A stretch of DNA of 64,000 bases from CAYMUR01 sp964393615 (lineage in GTDB: Bacteria; Planctomycetota; Planctomycetia; Pirellulales; Pirellulaceae). The stretch is taken from contig CAYMUR010000016.1 in the NCBI GenBank assembly GCA_964393615.1, positions 13,583-77,582 of the forward strand. Direction: 5' to 3'. The position numbers and the translations under genes are program-made. This document shows positions 35,412-44,450 of this stretch, one piece after another (position 1 is the stretch's first letter; each line of letters starts with the position of its first letter). Under the pieces are notes generated by a model that was not told where the DNA came from, ran no database searches, and saw nothing but the letters and a program-made list of their open reading frames with translations.

Positions 35412-38324
35412 ATGACCGTTCTGATCATTTTTGTTGTGCTGACAGTTGTTTTCGTTGCTTGCCGAGCTCGATCCGCATGTGGATGCGGAGATGCTCTGCT
35501 CGGTAGGCCCCTGTTAACGACGTGGCTTCTGGCCATTGCTTCAAGCGTAACGACCGGCACGGAACCCAATAAGAGCTGGAAAACAGCAACGTTTTTTGAC
35601 TTCTGCCAAGGCACGTTAGGGGATGGAGGTGTGAACACCTACGTGGCTGCCGACGGCAGCGTACGTCTGATTAATCTCTGGGACTACAATAATGATGGTA
35701 ATTTTGACCTGCCTGTAAGTTGTCCTCAGGACTACAACGAATCCGTTCCGCTTGCCATTTACTGGGCAGATGCGCAAGGGTTTTCATCAGATCGTTGTGC
35801 GTTACTACCGACTGCCGGAGCAATGGCGGTTCATGCCGCTGACCTGAATGAGGATGGTTACACCGATCTGGTCGTAGCAAACAACTTTGACGGAGAAAAA
35901 ACCGATTTGAATTCGGTTATCTATTGGAATAGCAAGCAAGGTTTTGACCCATCTCGGAATACTTTGCTACCGACGGTTGCTGCGCGGGCGATTGCGGTTG
36001 CTGACCTCAACGGTGACCGAGATCTGGATATCGTCCTGGTCAATCGTGGCAACGGTTATCATCAAGGCGACGATCGACTTCAAGAATCAACAATTTATTG
36101 GGGAGATAGAGGAGAGTACTCGGCGGCAAGTAGCACTTCACTCAGGACCGTCTACGGAATCGATGTGGAAATTGCGGATGTCAACCAGGACCACTATCCG
36201 GATATTCTTTTTGCCAACGAAGGCAACGGTAAGGACGACAGCGGTGCCATGATTTATCTTGGCAATGCCGACGGCAATTTTTCCGAACAACGCCGGATCG
36301 ACCTGCCCGGCAGCAATAGCACGTCGATCATGGCCCACGATCTGAATGCGGATGGATTTGTGGACATCGTATTGACGAATCGCTCCGTGAAAAAAGTTGA
36401 CATGTCGGACAGCGGCACGGTGAAAGAGGCGCATGTCGTCCCCTCCACCATCTATTGGGGTTCATCACGTGGGTTCTCCGCTACAAATCGAATGGAACTA
36501 CCGACTCTGGAGGCGATTCGGTCGGCAGCCGGTGACCTGGATGGGAACGGTTATCCGGATCTGGTCTTCGTGAGTGGGACCGGTGGTGTATCGTTCGTCT
36601 ACTGGAATTCGGCCGAGGGATTCCAAGCCCACCGTCGTACGCAGCTTGTCACCGAACACTCTGCTTATGACTGTCAAATCGCAGATCTGAATAAGGACGG
36701 TTATTTGGATCTGGTCGTGGCGATTTTTGCACGTGCGGGAACCTGGAACTGCAAGTCACTCATTTTTTGGAACGGTCCTGACGGAATTACCGAAAAGCGA
36801 CGGACGGAGCTGCCGACGATGGGAGCCATGCGTATCGCACTGGCTGATCTGAATGCTGACGGGCAGCGTGACATTGTTTTTGCGAATAAGCGTTCCGGGA
36901 TCATTGACGGTCAGAAAACGAATTCTTACATCTATTGGGGCGCCACCAACGAGCGTTTTAGTCCGTCGAGGCGTCACATATTGCAAGCTACCTATGCAGA
37001 CCAATACGTCAATGCGGACTTTAATCACGATGGATTTAATGATCTCATGTTCGTGCAATTCGCAAGTCCATCAATATTCTATTGGGGTGGCGAGAAAGGC
37101 TTACAGCTTGAGAAAACGAAGCGGCCAGAGATTTTTGCATCCAATTCGGCACGGACGGCCGATTTCAACCGAGATGGTTATCTCGACCTGGTACTCGACT
37201 TACCCGGCTGTTTGCTCTACGGGCAAAAAAATGGGTTTGACGAAGCCCATCGGTTCAACTTTGAATTACCCAGTGGACCCTGTCAGGTGAGCGTCGCAGA
37301 TTGGAACAACGACGGTTGGATCGACGTTCAGTTTTCGCTGGACAGAATTGATCAAGTCCTCATTTGTTGGAACAGCCCACATGGTTTTGATCAGCAACAG
37401 CGATTGGTGTTGCCAGGCAAGTCTCCAGGTGCCGTGGAAACTGCTGATCTCAATGACGATGGCTATCTCGATCTGATTGTTGGTAATTACAGTGATCAGC
37501 ACAAACCGGCTGGTTCTGGTGAAAAACTGGTGCTCAATCGCAATCCCCATACTGAGTCGACAATCTACTGGGGATCCGCGGACGGGTTTTTGTCTCAGCA
37601 ACGTACCGAACTACCTACGATTGGCGTGAATGATTGTACCGTTGCCGACTTTAATAACGATGGACATCTGGATCTCGCATTTACGAGTTATCACGGCGGC
37701 GTTCATCGGTTCTTTCCGACGCGGATTTTTATCAACAGCAGTGCAGGATTTGATCCTCAGTCCTATGAGGAGATACCGTCCCAGTCAGGGTGTGGGTTGC
37801 TGGCTGGTGACTTTGATCGGGATGGCCACCAAGACCTCGCCATTACTAATCATTTGCAAAAAGGAGGAGATCATAGCGGAACTCATGTTTCTGTTTATTG
37901 GGGTAACGGCAAGCGGTTTTCCGAACAGCGTATGGCCAAGTTACCCGCCACGGGCCCCCATTTTCTTTCCTACGCTGATATCGGTGACATTTACCGTCGA
38001 TCCAGCCGTTTCTCTTATCTTTCCCCGCCGTTTGATGCCGGTAAGAATGCCAGGTTCCGACGGATTTCCTGGAACGCGGAGACGCCGCACCACACCGACA
38101 TTGAATTTCAAATTCGCACGGCGGAATCCACCGACCAGCTGGAATGGGCCTCTTGGCGGGGTCCGCATGGCGTTGGCAGTTATTTCCACTTCTCAGGTAG
38201 CGAATTGCTCGGAATTGCCAAAGCTCATCGGGCGATTCAATACAAGGCGACCTTGATTAGCCCCAACTCAACAAATACGCCTGTGTTGCGTTCCGTTTCA
38301 CTGGACTACAGGCTCGGTAATTAG
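35412..38324 (+). CDS. Large FG-GAP/VCBS repeat protein, probably two seven-bladed propellers
   Basis: A 970-residue protein with an N-terminal signal anchor (VLIIFVVLTVVFVACRA). I count 14 repeats of about 60 residues of the FG-GAP/VCBS type, each with a calcium-loop-like DLNxDGYxDLV segment and an IYWGxxxGF segment, for example ADLNEDGYTDLVVANNFDG and TIYWGSADGF. Fourteen units suggest two seven-bladed beta-propellers. The last ~100 residues form a separate beta-sandwich-like domain (FDAGKNARFRRISWNAETPH, DIEFQIRTAES, IQYKATLISPN). Likely secreted, calcium-dependent adhesion or binding function. It ends about 40-65 bp before the right-hand long repeat. Confidence 0.87.
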   Translation: MTVLIIFVVLTVVFVACRARSACGCGDALLGRPLLTTWLLAIASSVTTGTEPNKSWKTATFFDFCQGTLGDGGVNTYVAADGSVRLINLWDYNNDGNFDLPVSCPQDYNESVPLAIYWADAQGFSSDRCALLPTAGAMAVHAADLNEDGYTDLVVANNFDGEKTDLNSVIYWNSKQGFDPSRNTLLPTVAARAIAVADLNGDRDLDIVLVNRGNGYHQGDDRLQESTIYWGDRGEYSAASSTSLRTVYGIDVEIADVNQDHYPDILFANEGNGKDDSGAMIYLGNADGNFSEQRRIDLPGSNSTSIMAHDLNADGFVDIVLTNRSVKKVDMSDSGTVKEAHVVPSTIYWGSSRGFSATNRMELPTLEAIRSAAGDLDGNGYPDLVFVSGTGGVSFVYWNSAEGFQAHRRTQLVTEHSAYDCQIADLNKDGYLDLVVAIFARAGTWNCKSLIFWNGPDGITEKRRTELPTMGAMRIALADLNADGQRDIVFANKRSGIIDGQKTNSYIYWGATNERFSPSRRHILQATYADQYVNADFNHDGFNDLMFVQFASPSIFYWGGEKGLQLEKTKRPEIFASNSARTADFNRDGYLDLVLDLPGCLLYGQKNGFDEAHRFNFELPSGPCQVSVADWNNDGWIDVQFSLDRIDQVLICWNSPHGFDQQQRLVLPGKSPGAVETADLNDDGYLDLIVGNYSDQHKPAGSGEKLVLNRNPHTESTIYWGSADGFLSQQRTELPTIGVNDCTVADFNNDGHLDLAFTSYHGGVHRFFPTRIFINSSAGFDPQSYEEIPSQSGCGLLAGDFDRDGHQDLAITNHLQKGGDHSGTHVSVYWGNGKRFSEQRMAKLPATGPHFLSYADIGDIYRRSSRFSYLSPPFDAGKNARFRRISWNAETPHHTDIEFQIRTAESTDQLEWASWRGPHGVGSYFHFSGSELLGIAKAHRAIQYKATLISPNSTNTPVLRSVSLDYRLGN

Positions 38325-38390
38325 TGGCTAACGGTCTGTGGCCATGAGCACCCAGGGCGACAGACAACCAACTACGGAACTTGCCAGCCA

Positions 38391-38552
38391 ACACTCATCA
38401 TGTGGGGGCAAGAAGACCAAATGATTCCCGCTACATACGCTCAAAGTTTTCCTGAATCAGTGACCATCAAGGTATTACCAGGATACGGGCACATGGTGCA
38501 TCGGGAAGCATTCAGTGACGTGAATCGGGCGATGGAACAACCCTGGCAGTGA
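38391..38552 (+). pseudogene. acoC 3'-end fragment
   Basis: Encodes PTLIMWGQEDQMIPATYAQS and onward to the stop TGA at 38550-38552, matching the last 54 residues of AcoC at 43 positions. No start codon or upstream acoC sequence is present. Of 15 changed codons I count 11 non-synonymous, for example Cys to Tyr and Leu to Pro, as expected of a copy without function. Confidence 0.85.
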
Positions 38553-38620
38553 ATAGCTGTTAGGGATCCGACCGGCTGGCCAGCTGCAGCAGCTTCTTAA
38601 AATCATCTTGCCGAGTTGTA
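38391..38620. repeat. Right copy of ~225-bp direct repeat (acoC end + TPR-gene end)
   Basis: Second copy of the sequence at 24001-24230. Here the acoC part is a remnant, while the minus-strand part is the functional 3' end of the TPR gene ending at 38560. With one or two indels, weak similarity continues about 25-30 bp upstream of 38391. Confidence 0.88.
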
Positions 38621-41208
38621 CCAGCGAAACCTGGTGGGACCGATTGCACCCAGTGGAGGATTTCGCTCGCCCGAACGCGGTTTCCAAGGCGCAAGTGAGC
38701 CTTTGCCAAGTAATATTTTGACCGGTACCAGCGTTCTGTTTTAGGGCGACTGCGACGAGCAATTCCTCGCCACAGGTCAAGGGAAATTTCGACTTTTGTC
38801 TGGTCGGGGCTTTCTACCAGTAACAATGCATACGCTTCTTGCGTCGGAGCGTCTTGTGGGTGTTCCGCTGCCAACGCCGCGAGGCTTTCCAATGCCTCGG
38901 TTTGATGACCTAACTTGGCGAGTGACTCGGCCTGAATACGACTTGACCTTAGTCGCTGGGCAGGAGTGAGACCAGGGGATGACCCCAGTTGAAGTGTAGT
39001 TGTCGAGAGTAATAGAGCTGCCAGTTGTTGTTGCTGGTCGGCGCGATCCTTGGAAGAGATCAATTGGTGTAACTCGCTGATCACGATGTCTAAATCGATC
39101 GGTCTAAAGGTAGTCATTTCTCCTAGCGTGACGCTTGCCTTGTCAAATTGCTCGTCTTGTACGAGTAAAACGATCAGTAACCCTTGGGCTTGACCACGCC
39201 AGTCAGGATCTGCTTGCGGTGCCTCCCGCAAGGCCGCTTCCAAGATCTTTTTCGACTGTTGTGGCTCATTTGGCAAAAATCGCAGTTGCAATTGGGCGCT
39301 GGAGACAGCGGCGACCAAAGCGGCGCTGTTCCACCGTTCAGGTAATTCTTTTTCGGTTCCCAGGATTGTTTGTTCGAAATGCTGTACGGCAGCTAATGCG
39401 TCATCATGAGTGGGATCTCCTGCGCGTTCCTTTTCTTCCAGCCAGCGGTTCCAACAACGTCCCAGGGCGAGAAGTGCTTTGTTGGCCAAATTAGTATCAG
39501 CTGGAATCTCTCGATACAAATTTAATGCGCCGACAATATTGTCCTGATGTTCATATAGTTGTCCTAGCCACCAGCGAACCTTGTTGCCCGTGTCGGTCAG
39601 CGGCCAATGTATCAGATGTTCTTGGAGAAGGGCTGTATACTGCTTCACGTTTGCGGCGTCTTGCGTAGCAGCTTGGCTCGCCGCTCCACTGATTGCCAGC
39701 CAATGTGCCTGCGGAGCTTCGGGATGCTTTGGGTAGCGAATTGATGTTTTTCTCCACAACCGAATGGCACTGCTGAGTTCACCGTGATCGTGTTCAATAC
39801 GTGCTGCGGTGAGTGCAATTCGAAAAGCTCCTTCCAAATCGCCAATGGTATTTGCTTGCTCCGCTGCTTGGCAAAAGGTTTTTATCGCCTGTTCCCATTC
39901 GCGATTCACATAAAGTGTTTGTGCAGTTTGTATCATCAGGTCAAGATGATCGGAATGCGTGCCTTGGTGCGCCACACGAGCCACTAAGGCCCCACCACGA
40001 TTACGCCACGCTGTACCGTGATCACGTGCTAAGGATTCCAGTGATACCGCAATCCGTTTCTGCCACATGGCTGTTTGCGTTTGATGGTCGATTGCTGCTT
40101 GCCAGGCGACCATCAGCATTTCCAGAATTGCATAGTCCCAGTCTGCGGGTCGAGTTGTGTCGGTGGCGGATTTCGACAGTTGCAATGCTAATGGCAGGTT
40201 GTCAGCCGCAAGTGCCAACCGGATTTGTTCAGCCTGGATGAGTAGCTGATGCTGAGTGTTGTCGGTGGCTGAAAGTAACGATGTGGCCAGCTGATTTGCT
40301 TGTTGCAAATGACCTAGCAACCGATAACAGATGATTTCAGTCAAGCGACTCCTCCAGACGATATCTTGCGTCAGAGACAATTGAGTGAGCGGTTGCAATT
40401 GCTGCAGACTTAAGGTGATGTCACTAATTCGATCGGCACTTTCCGGTGCATAAGTTAATGCACGATTACGGTAGGCACGTGCCAGTTGAAAACGGATGTT
40501 TGTCTGCAGAGACCTAAGTTCCTGGCTAGAAAGACGGCTTGGATCATTGTGCGACTTACGCAAATCCTGAACGACATCGGTTGCCAGGGTTTCCAATTGT
40601 GTGATGGCCTGTCTTAAAGCTGTTCGTGTTTCATCCCAGTTCCGATTTTCAATGCTATTATTTTCGGTTGCCTGACGAGTCCATTCTCCTCGCGCCAGCC
40701 ATACCAACGCTTGCTGTACCCTTGCTACCAAGTAACGTGAATCATCCTCGTACTGGTGATTCCAGTCATCGATAACGGTTGTGGCAAGTTCCCAATCTGC
40801 TTCGCGTTTTGCTGGTTCAGAGTGCAGTGCGCGTTCGGCATAACATCGTGATAGTTCGGCGATCAGCAAAATGCGATTTCGATCGGTTAGGTTGCTAGCA
40901 GCCAGACGTTGTCGGCAGTAGCTTGACGCCAGTGAAAAAAGTCGCCGCTGCCGTAAACCATTCAAGAAAATGATTTCGTTAGTAGGGTTGGAGTTGGTTG
41001 CCCAAGTTCCACCGATCACGACGGTCAATTGCGTTACGATCAGAATGACGATCAGCTTGCGCTTCAAAGAGGTTTGTTGGTCCCCTATGGCGCACCTGCT
41101 ATTCAGCTGTTCCCACCAAGTGTGACCTATTTGTCGCACAGCAATCGTTCGAAAGCTTGTTGGTACCACTCCAAGAAGGGTCGTTAATAGACGTTCTAAG
41201 TCTTGCAT
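38560..41208 (-). CDS. Large TPR-rich membrane-anchored protein
   Basis: About 882 residues from ATG 41208 (the frame is open to 41268). A membrane helix or uncleaved signal (KLIVILIVTQLTVVIGGTWA) near residue 50 is followed by about 800 residues of helical TPR-like repeats: ALGRCWNRWLEEKERAG, LAKLGHQTEALESLAALAAE, YYLAKAHLRLGNRVRASEIL. It is the last gene of the minus-strand TolQ/ExbD cluster, 92-150 bp after the second exbD, and probably acts as a periplasmic scaffold for that machinery, by analogy with YbgF/CpoB in Tol systems. The final residues DDFKKLLQLASRSDP lie in the long direct repeat, and a remnant of this end lies beside acoC. Confidence 0.8.
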   Translation of the reverse strand: MQDLERLLTTLLGVVPTSFRTIAVRQIGHTWWEQLNSRCAIGDQQTSLKRKLIVILIVTQLTVVIGGTWATNSNPTNEIIFLNGLRQRRLFSLASSYCRQRLAASNLTDRNRILLIAELSRCYAERALHSEPAKREADWELATTVIDDWNHQYEDDSRYLVARVQQALVWLARGEWTRQATENNSIENRNWDETRTALRQAITQLETLATDVVQDLRKSHNDPSRLSSQELRSLQTNIRFQLARAYRNRALTYAPESADRISDITLSLQQLQPLTQLSLTQDIVWRSRLTEIICYRLLGHLQQANQLATSLLSATDNTQHQLLIQAEQIRLALAADNLPLALQLSKSATDTTRPADWDYAILEMLMVAWQAAIDHQTQTAMWQKRIAVSLESLARDHGTAWRNRGGALVARVAHQGTHSDHLDLMIQTAQTLYVNREWEQAIKTFCQAAEQANTIGDLEGAFRIALTAARIEHDHGELSSAIRLWRKTSIRYPKHPEAPQAHWLAISGAASQAATQDAANVKQYTALLQEHLIHWPLTDTGNKVRWWLGQLYEHQDNIVGALNLYREIPADTNLANKALLALGRCWNRWLEEKERAGDPTHDDALAAVQHFEQTILGTEKELPERWNSAALVAAVSSAQLQLRFLPNEPQQSKKILEAALREAPQADPDWRGQAQGLLIVLLVQDEQFDKASVTLGEMTTFRPIDLDIVISELHQLISSKDRADQQQQLAALLLSTTTLQLGSSPGLTPAQRLRSSRIQAESLAKLGHQTEALESLAALAAEHPQDAPTQEAYALLLVESPDQTKVEISLDLWRGIARRSRPKTERWYRSKYYLAKAHLRLGNRVRASEILHWVQSVPPGFAGTTRQDDFKKLLQLASRSDP

Positions 41209-41360
41209 GCTTCTGTTTTTGGACAACCAGATCGAGGCCACTACGGAGATGTAACACAGACGCAGCAAAGGTCAAATTGACGGTGGTCCTGTTAATCAGT
41301 TTCGAGGAACTCCATAATAAGCTTTGGCTTGATGAAACCCAAACCCCTTTTCACCGTGGT

Positions 41361-41810
41361 TCAGACATCCTCCGAGGCGGCAAATTGCACTTGATTGAAT
41401 CCGGCCAGGCGTGAGCTATCATAAACGTCGACGACGAAGCCGAATGGAACGTCTGGATCGGGATCAATAATGACAGGGTTGTCCGGATTGATCTTTGCGA
41501 TTGCCGTAAGGGTTTGTTCAATGTTGACCAGGGATTCAACTCGGGTTTCGTTGACAAGGTACACCGGTTCTTCTTTGAGCCACAACAACTGAATCACAAC
41601 GGGCTCAAAATCCCAGCTGGGATCGGGTGTTTGTTGACGGGGCGCCTGTCCTGCGGGTAACGACAATTCCGTGGGTAGAATGTATTCAATGACTTGGAAA
41701 CTTGCGGTCCACAGGAAGAACACGAGTAGTAAGAACACGACGTCGATCATGGGGGTCATTGCCAGGTCGACACTCGATTGTGTGCGGTTTGTCGAGACAA
41801 CGTATTTCAT
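41361..41810 (-). CDS. exbD: ExbD/TolR family protein (second copy)
   Basis: A 149-residue biopolymer-transport protein. A short cytoplasmic N-terminus is followed by the family helix AMTPMIDVVFLLLVFFLWTA with the proton-conducting Asp, then a periplasmic domain (PVIIDPDPDVPFGFVVDVYD). The start ATG 41810 overlaps the upstream exbD stop as ATGA (4 bp), which fixes the start and implies coupled translation. Two exbD genes behind one tolQ/exbB are common where two different R-type subunits join one Q-type pore. Confidence 0.9.
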   Translation of the reverse strand: MKYVVSTNRTQSSVDLAMTPMIDVVFLLLVFFLWTASFQVIEYILPTELSLPAGQAPRQQTPDPSWDFEPVVIQLLWLKEEPVYLVNETRVESLVNIEQTLTAIAKINPDNPVIIDPDPDVPFGFVVDVYDSSRLAGFNQVQFAASEDV

Positions 41811-42238
41811 GGAGTGGACTGGCTGGGTTGGACGACGGCTACTTGGACATTCCAGATACCGGTGCGGGCACATGCCAAGAGCACCGATTCGATAGAACGA
41901 TAAGGTACATGGCGATCACCCCGAATGCGTACCTGTAACTCTGGGCTTTGTTCTGAAAAATCTTTTTCGAGTCGTGGTTGCAATTGATCGATCGGCAACA
42001 ATTTACCTGCCAAAAAAATTTGGCCGTCGCCCAAGACATTGATGGTAACCACCGCTGTTTGTTGCTCGGCGGGAGATTGTCCGCTTACAGCATCCGGCAG
42101 CGGCAGTGGCAGCCGGCTTTCATTCTTGGCGAGATGGCTTGACACGAGAAAAAATACGATCAGCAAGAACACGACGTCGATCATGGGCGTCATGTTGAAT
42201 GTATCTCTTCTGCTGCGCGGATGAGTTGGTAATCGCAT
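41807..42238 (-). CDS. exbD: ExbD/TolR family protein (first copy)
   Basis: A 143-residue ExbD/TolR protein: basic N-terminus (RLPTHPRSRRDTFN), helix MTPMIDVVFLLIVFFLVSSH with the conserved Asp, and a periplasmic domain (ELQVRIRGDRHVPYRSIESV). ATG 42238 is chosen because it leaves the usual short cytoplasmic tail before the helix. It lies about 90 bp after the tolQ/exbB gene and overlaps the next exbD by 4 bp. With that protein and the Q subunit it should form a proton-driven inner-membrane motor. Confidence 0.92.
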   Translation of the reverse strand: MRLPTHPRSRRDTFNMTPMIDVVFLLIVFFLVSSHLAKNESRLPLPLPDAVSGQSPAEQQTAVVTINVLGDGQIFLAGKLLPIDQLQPRLEKDFSEQSPELQVRIRGDRHVPYRSIESVLLACARTGIWNVQVAVVQPSQSTP

Positions 42239-42327
42239 GAAACTTTGTTCAGGCTTTCGGGGCCTCGGTTGACACAACAGGATGTGGTTGAAATGTTGTG
42301 ACCTGTCGTTTAATCGGACGCGGTACT

Positions 42328-43140
42328 TTAACGTCCAGGTTGGGAACTCTTGAGACGCTTTAACGGTGCCAGTGCGTGTTGCGTTACGTAAGCCGATTCG
42401 GCAACCAGTTGATCCACCCAGTTACGGAACACGGCAAAAGCACCGAGAGACGGGATGGCTACGACGAGTCCTCCGACGGTAGTCACTAGCGCTTGATAGA
42501 TTCCTTCGGCCAGTTGGCCAGCACCCGCTGTACCTTGAGTATCCGCAACTTTCTGAAAAGCGAGAATCATGCCGATGACTGTTCCCAGCAATCCGACCAT
42601 GGGAGCGATGTTGCCGATGACTGAAAGATATTCGATTTTTCGAAATAATCGAGCGGCTTGTTCAGAGAGTGCATCTTCTGCCGCTTTTTCTACTGCAGGC
42701 CAGCCACCTTCAATTTCAGCTAATCCATGTAACAGTACAAATGAGAGCAGGCAGGGTTTCGAACGGCAGCCTTCGTTTGCTTCGGTCAGGCGACCGGCGG
42801 CTAACGACACACGTACCTGGTCAGCAAGTCCCGGTGGTATTAAAGTGTTGCGCCGAATGGTCATTAGATGTTCGAAAACCAAGTAAGCCATTGTCAGCGA
42901 TAAACCAATGAGGACGCCAATGATTGCCAAACCGACTCCACCGCCAGCGAGAATAATTTCCAGAAATCCCTGCGGTAGAACTTCCTCAGAAGAGGGGGGG
43001 ACCTGGGAGGACGCCACATCCTGTGATAAACCGACCGAAAGGTTCCACACCAGCCCAAGAAAGGTGGTACAGGGAAGCAGGATATACCGAGACGCGATAC
43101 GAAATTCCACTGAGTTTCTTCCGTGAGAGATTTTATCCAT
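42328..43140 (-). CDS. exbB: MotA/TolQ/ExbB proton channel family protein
   Basis: About 270 residues from ATG 43140 (open to 43164). An N-terminal hydrophobic stretch (ILLPCTTFLGLVWNLSVGLS) looks like a signal peptide, as in extended ExbB proteins. Three membrane helices follow: GVGLAIIGVLIGLSLTMAYL, then NIAPMVGLLGTVIGMILAF and ALVTTVGGLVVAIPSLGAFA, the last two being the signature pore helices. It is the Q-type pore subunit paired with the two ExbD proteins downstream. A 185-bp gap separates it from the TPR gene upstream, so it may have its own promoter. Confidence 0.93.
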   Translation of the reverse strand: MDKISHGRNSVEFRIASRYILLPCTTFLGLVWNLSVGLSQDVASSQVPPSSEEVLPQGFLEIILAGGGVGLAIIGVLIGLSLTMAYLVFEHLMTIRRNTLIPPGLADQVRVSLAAGRLTEANEGCRSKPCLLSFVLLHGLAEIEGGWPAVEKAAEDALSEQAARLFRKIEYLSVIGNIAPMVGLLGTVIGMILAFQKVADTQGTAGAGQLAEGIYQALVTTVGGLVVAIPSLGAFAVFRNWVDQLVAESAYVTQHALAPLKRLKSSQPGR

Positions 43141-43349
43141 TGCCTGTCCCAATGCAGGTGCCATTCAAGTTATCATAGATGGTTCTTTCATTTCGTCCAG
43201 ACGCCGCTGGTATGACCTTGAATTATTTTCAGCACAACGGTAGTCATGGATTGTGGTTTTTGCGGAGGCTGTCTCTTGGTGTTCCGTATCCATTTTGTAC
43301 CGTAAAAGAGGATTCTGTGGGACTGGGTAGCTCCCTTTGCGTTTCACTG

Positions 43350-44450
43350 CTAGTCCGATGAATTGTGGAGCGATTCGATTTTTGATTTCGCCAGTTGTGC
43401 TACCGATAATTCAGCATAATCGCGTACGATTTCATGATAGGCGGAACGCGCTTCTTCGGTGTGCCCCATTTTTTCCAATGCGTTACCGGCTGCCAAGAGA
43501 CAATCACCGACGAGTGTCCGTTGCTGTGGATAGAAGATTGGTATTCGCATCCACATGAGAGCAGCTTCCTGGTAACGTTCGTGTCTTGACAGGACTTGTC
43601 CAACGATGAAATATGGACCGGCGCGAATGTCTGACGGCCATTGACTCAAGGTGGTTTGCCAGGCCTGAACCTCTCCTGGTGTTGCCGTCACGATCTTGGT
43701 CCGCCAGAGTTGTGCTTCCGATAAATGGGCAATGATCGGGTCAGCATGCTGCTGGAGTTGTTCTAATGCCGAGACACATTCGTCGCGCCGAGATGTTGGT
43801 AATAGCCAACTGGCACCAATCAGTGTTGCTATTGCGTCCCGCTTTTTGAAGGCGCGATTGTCAGTGTTAAGGTGTTTTTCCAACCAGCTAATGGCGCGGT
43901 GTGCCAGGGTTGCTGATGGCTGTTGGGCTCGCCATGCCAGGGGAATGGTGTTGATATATTGCGTGTGAGGATCGCTCTGGACGAGCACGAGAAAAAGTTC
44001 CGCAGCCAAGTCGTATTGTTTTAAATGCTGGGAACACCAGATTTGTTGTGCGATGATTTGGCGCCGCATCCAGATTCGTGGTTCTTCTGTTTGAGCTTGT
44101 TGATACCGTTCGGCTGCTTTTTCAAATTGTTGTGTTGTAAAGAAATGGTCAGCTTTCTGGTGGTTTGGAGTCAGCGATGTTTGAACGTCGATTACCCGTT
44201 CACTTGGTATTGTCAATTCAACGCCGGTGACTGCCCGCAGCCTTAATTGTTGACCATCATAATCAAGAATGTCTCCAGTTTTTCGAGTGGAAACTGTGGG
44301 ATCAGCCGCGGTCGACACGATCACAATATCTTCGGCGCTTGTAATGGTGTAAAAAAATCCGAGCATGACGTTGCACAGAACGGTACGTGTTCTCGCTCGG
44401 GTTACAAAGAGGACCAATATTTGAGTCAGGTTCTGACAACACCGTTTCAT
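43350..44450 (-). CDS. Secreted TPR-type protein of the Tol-like cluster
   Basis: A 366-residue protein. After an N-terminal hydrophobic region (TVLCNVMLGFFYTITSA) it has a small beta-domain (GDILDYDGQQLRLRAVTGVE, ending near IPSERVIDVQ) and then TPR-like helices (ADHFFTTQQFEKAAERYQQA, LLAAGNALEKMGHTEEARSA). Its ATG overlaps the stop of the upstream VWA gene (ATGA, 44447-44450). Likely a periplasmic scaffold. Confidence 0.83.
   Translation of the reverse strand: MKRCCQNLTQILVLFVTRARTRTVLCNVMLGFFYTITSAEDIVIVSTAADPTVSTRKTGDILDYDGQQLRLRAVTGVELTIPSERVIDVQTSLTPNHQKADHFFTTQQFEKAAERYQQAQTEEPRIWMRRQIIAQQIWCSQHLKQYDLAAELFLVLVQSDPHTQYINTIPLAWRAQQPSATLAHRAISWLEKHLNTDNRAFKKRDAIATLIGASWLLPTSRRDECVSALEQLQQHADPIIAHLSEAQLWRTKIVTATPGEVQAWQTTLSQWPSDIRAGPYFIVGQVLSRHERYQEAALMWMRIPIFYPQQRTLVGDCLLAAGNALEKMGHTEEARSAYHEIVRDYAELSVAQLAKSKIESLHNSSD

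Larger units (their letters stand above)
24231..38390. other. Putative 14.2-kb inserted block between long direct repeats
   Basis: The segment bounded by the two acoC/TPR-end repeats. It holds seven complete genes: two GHL10-like paralogues, DUF1559, sulfatase-like/TPR, two propeller/PEP-CTERM paralogues and FG-GAP. All look exported or surface-related, in contrast to acoABC on one side and the Tol-like cluster on the other. No integrase or transposase is present. Insertion is an inference from the repeat structure; an ancient duplication plus deletion would also fit. Confidence 0.5.

Noticed and set aside
24231..38390. 14-kb block as a classical transposon, prophage or integrative element
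   Set aside because: No transposase, integrase, phage or transfer gene and no tRNA at the borders. Only the long repeats support insertion.
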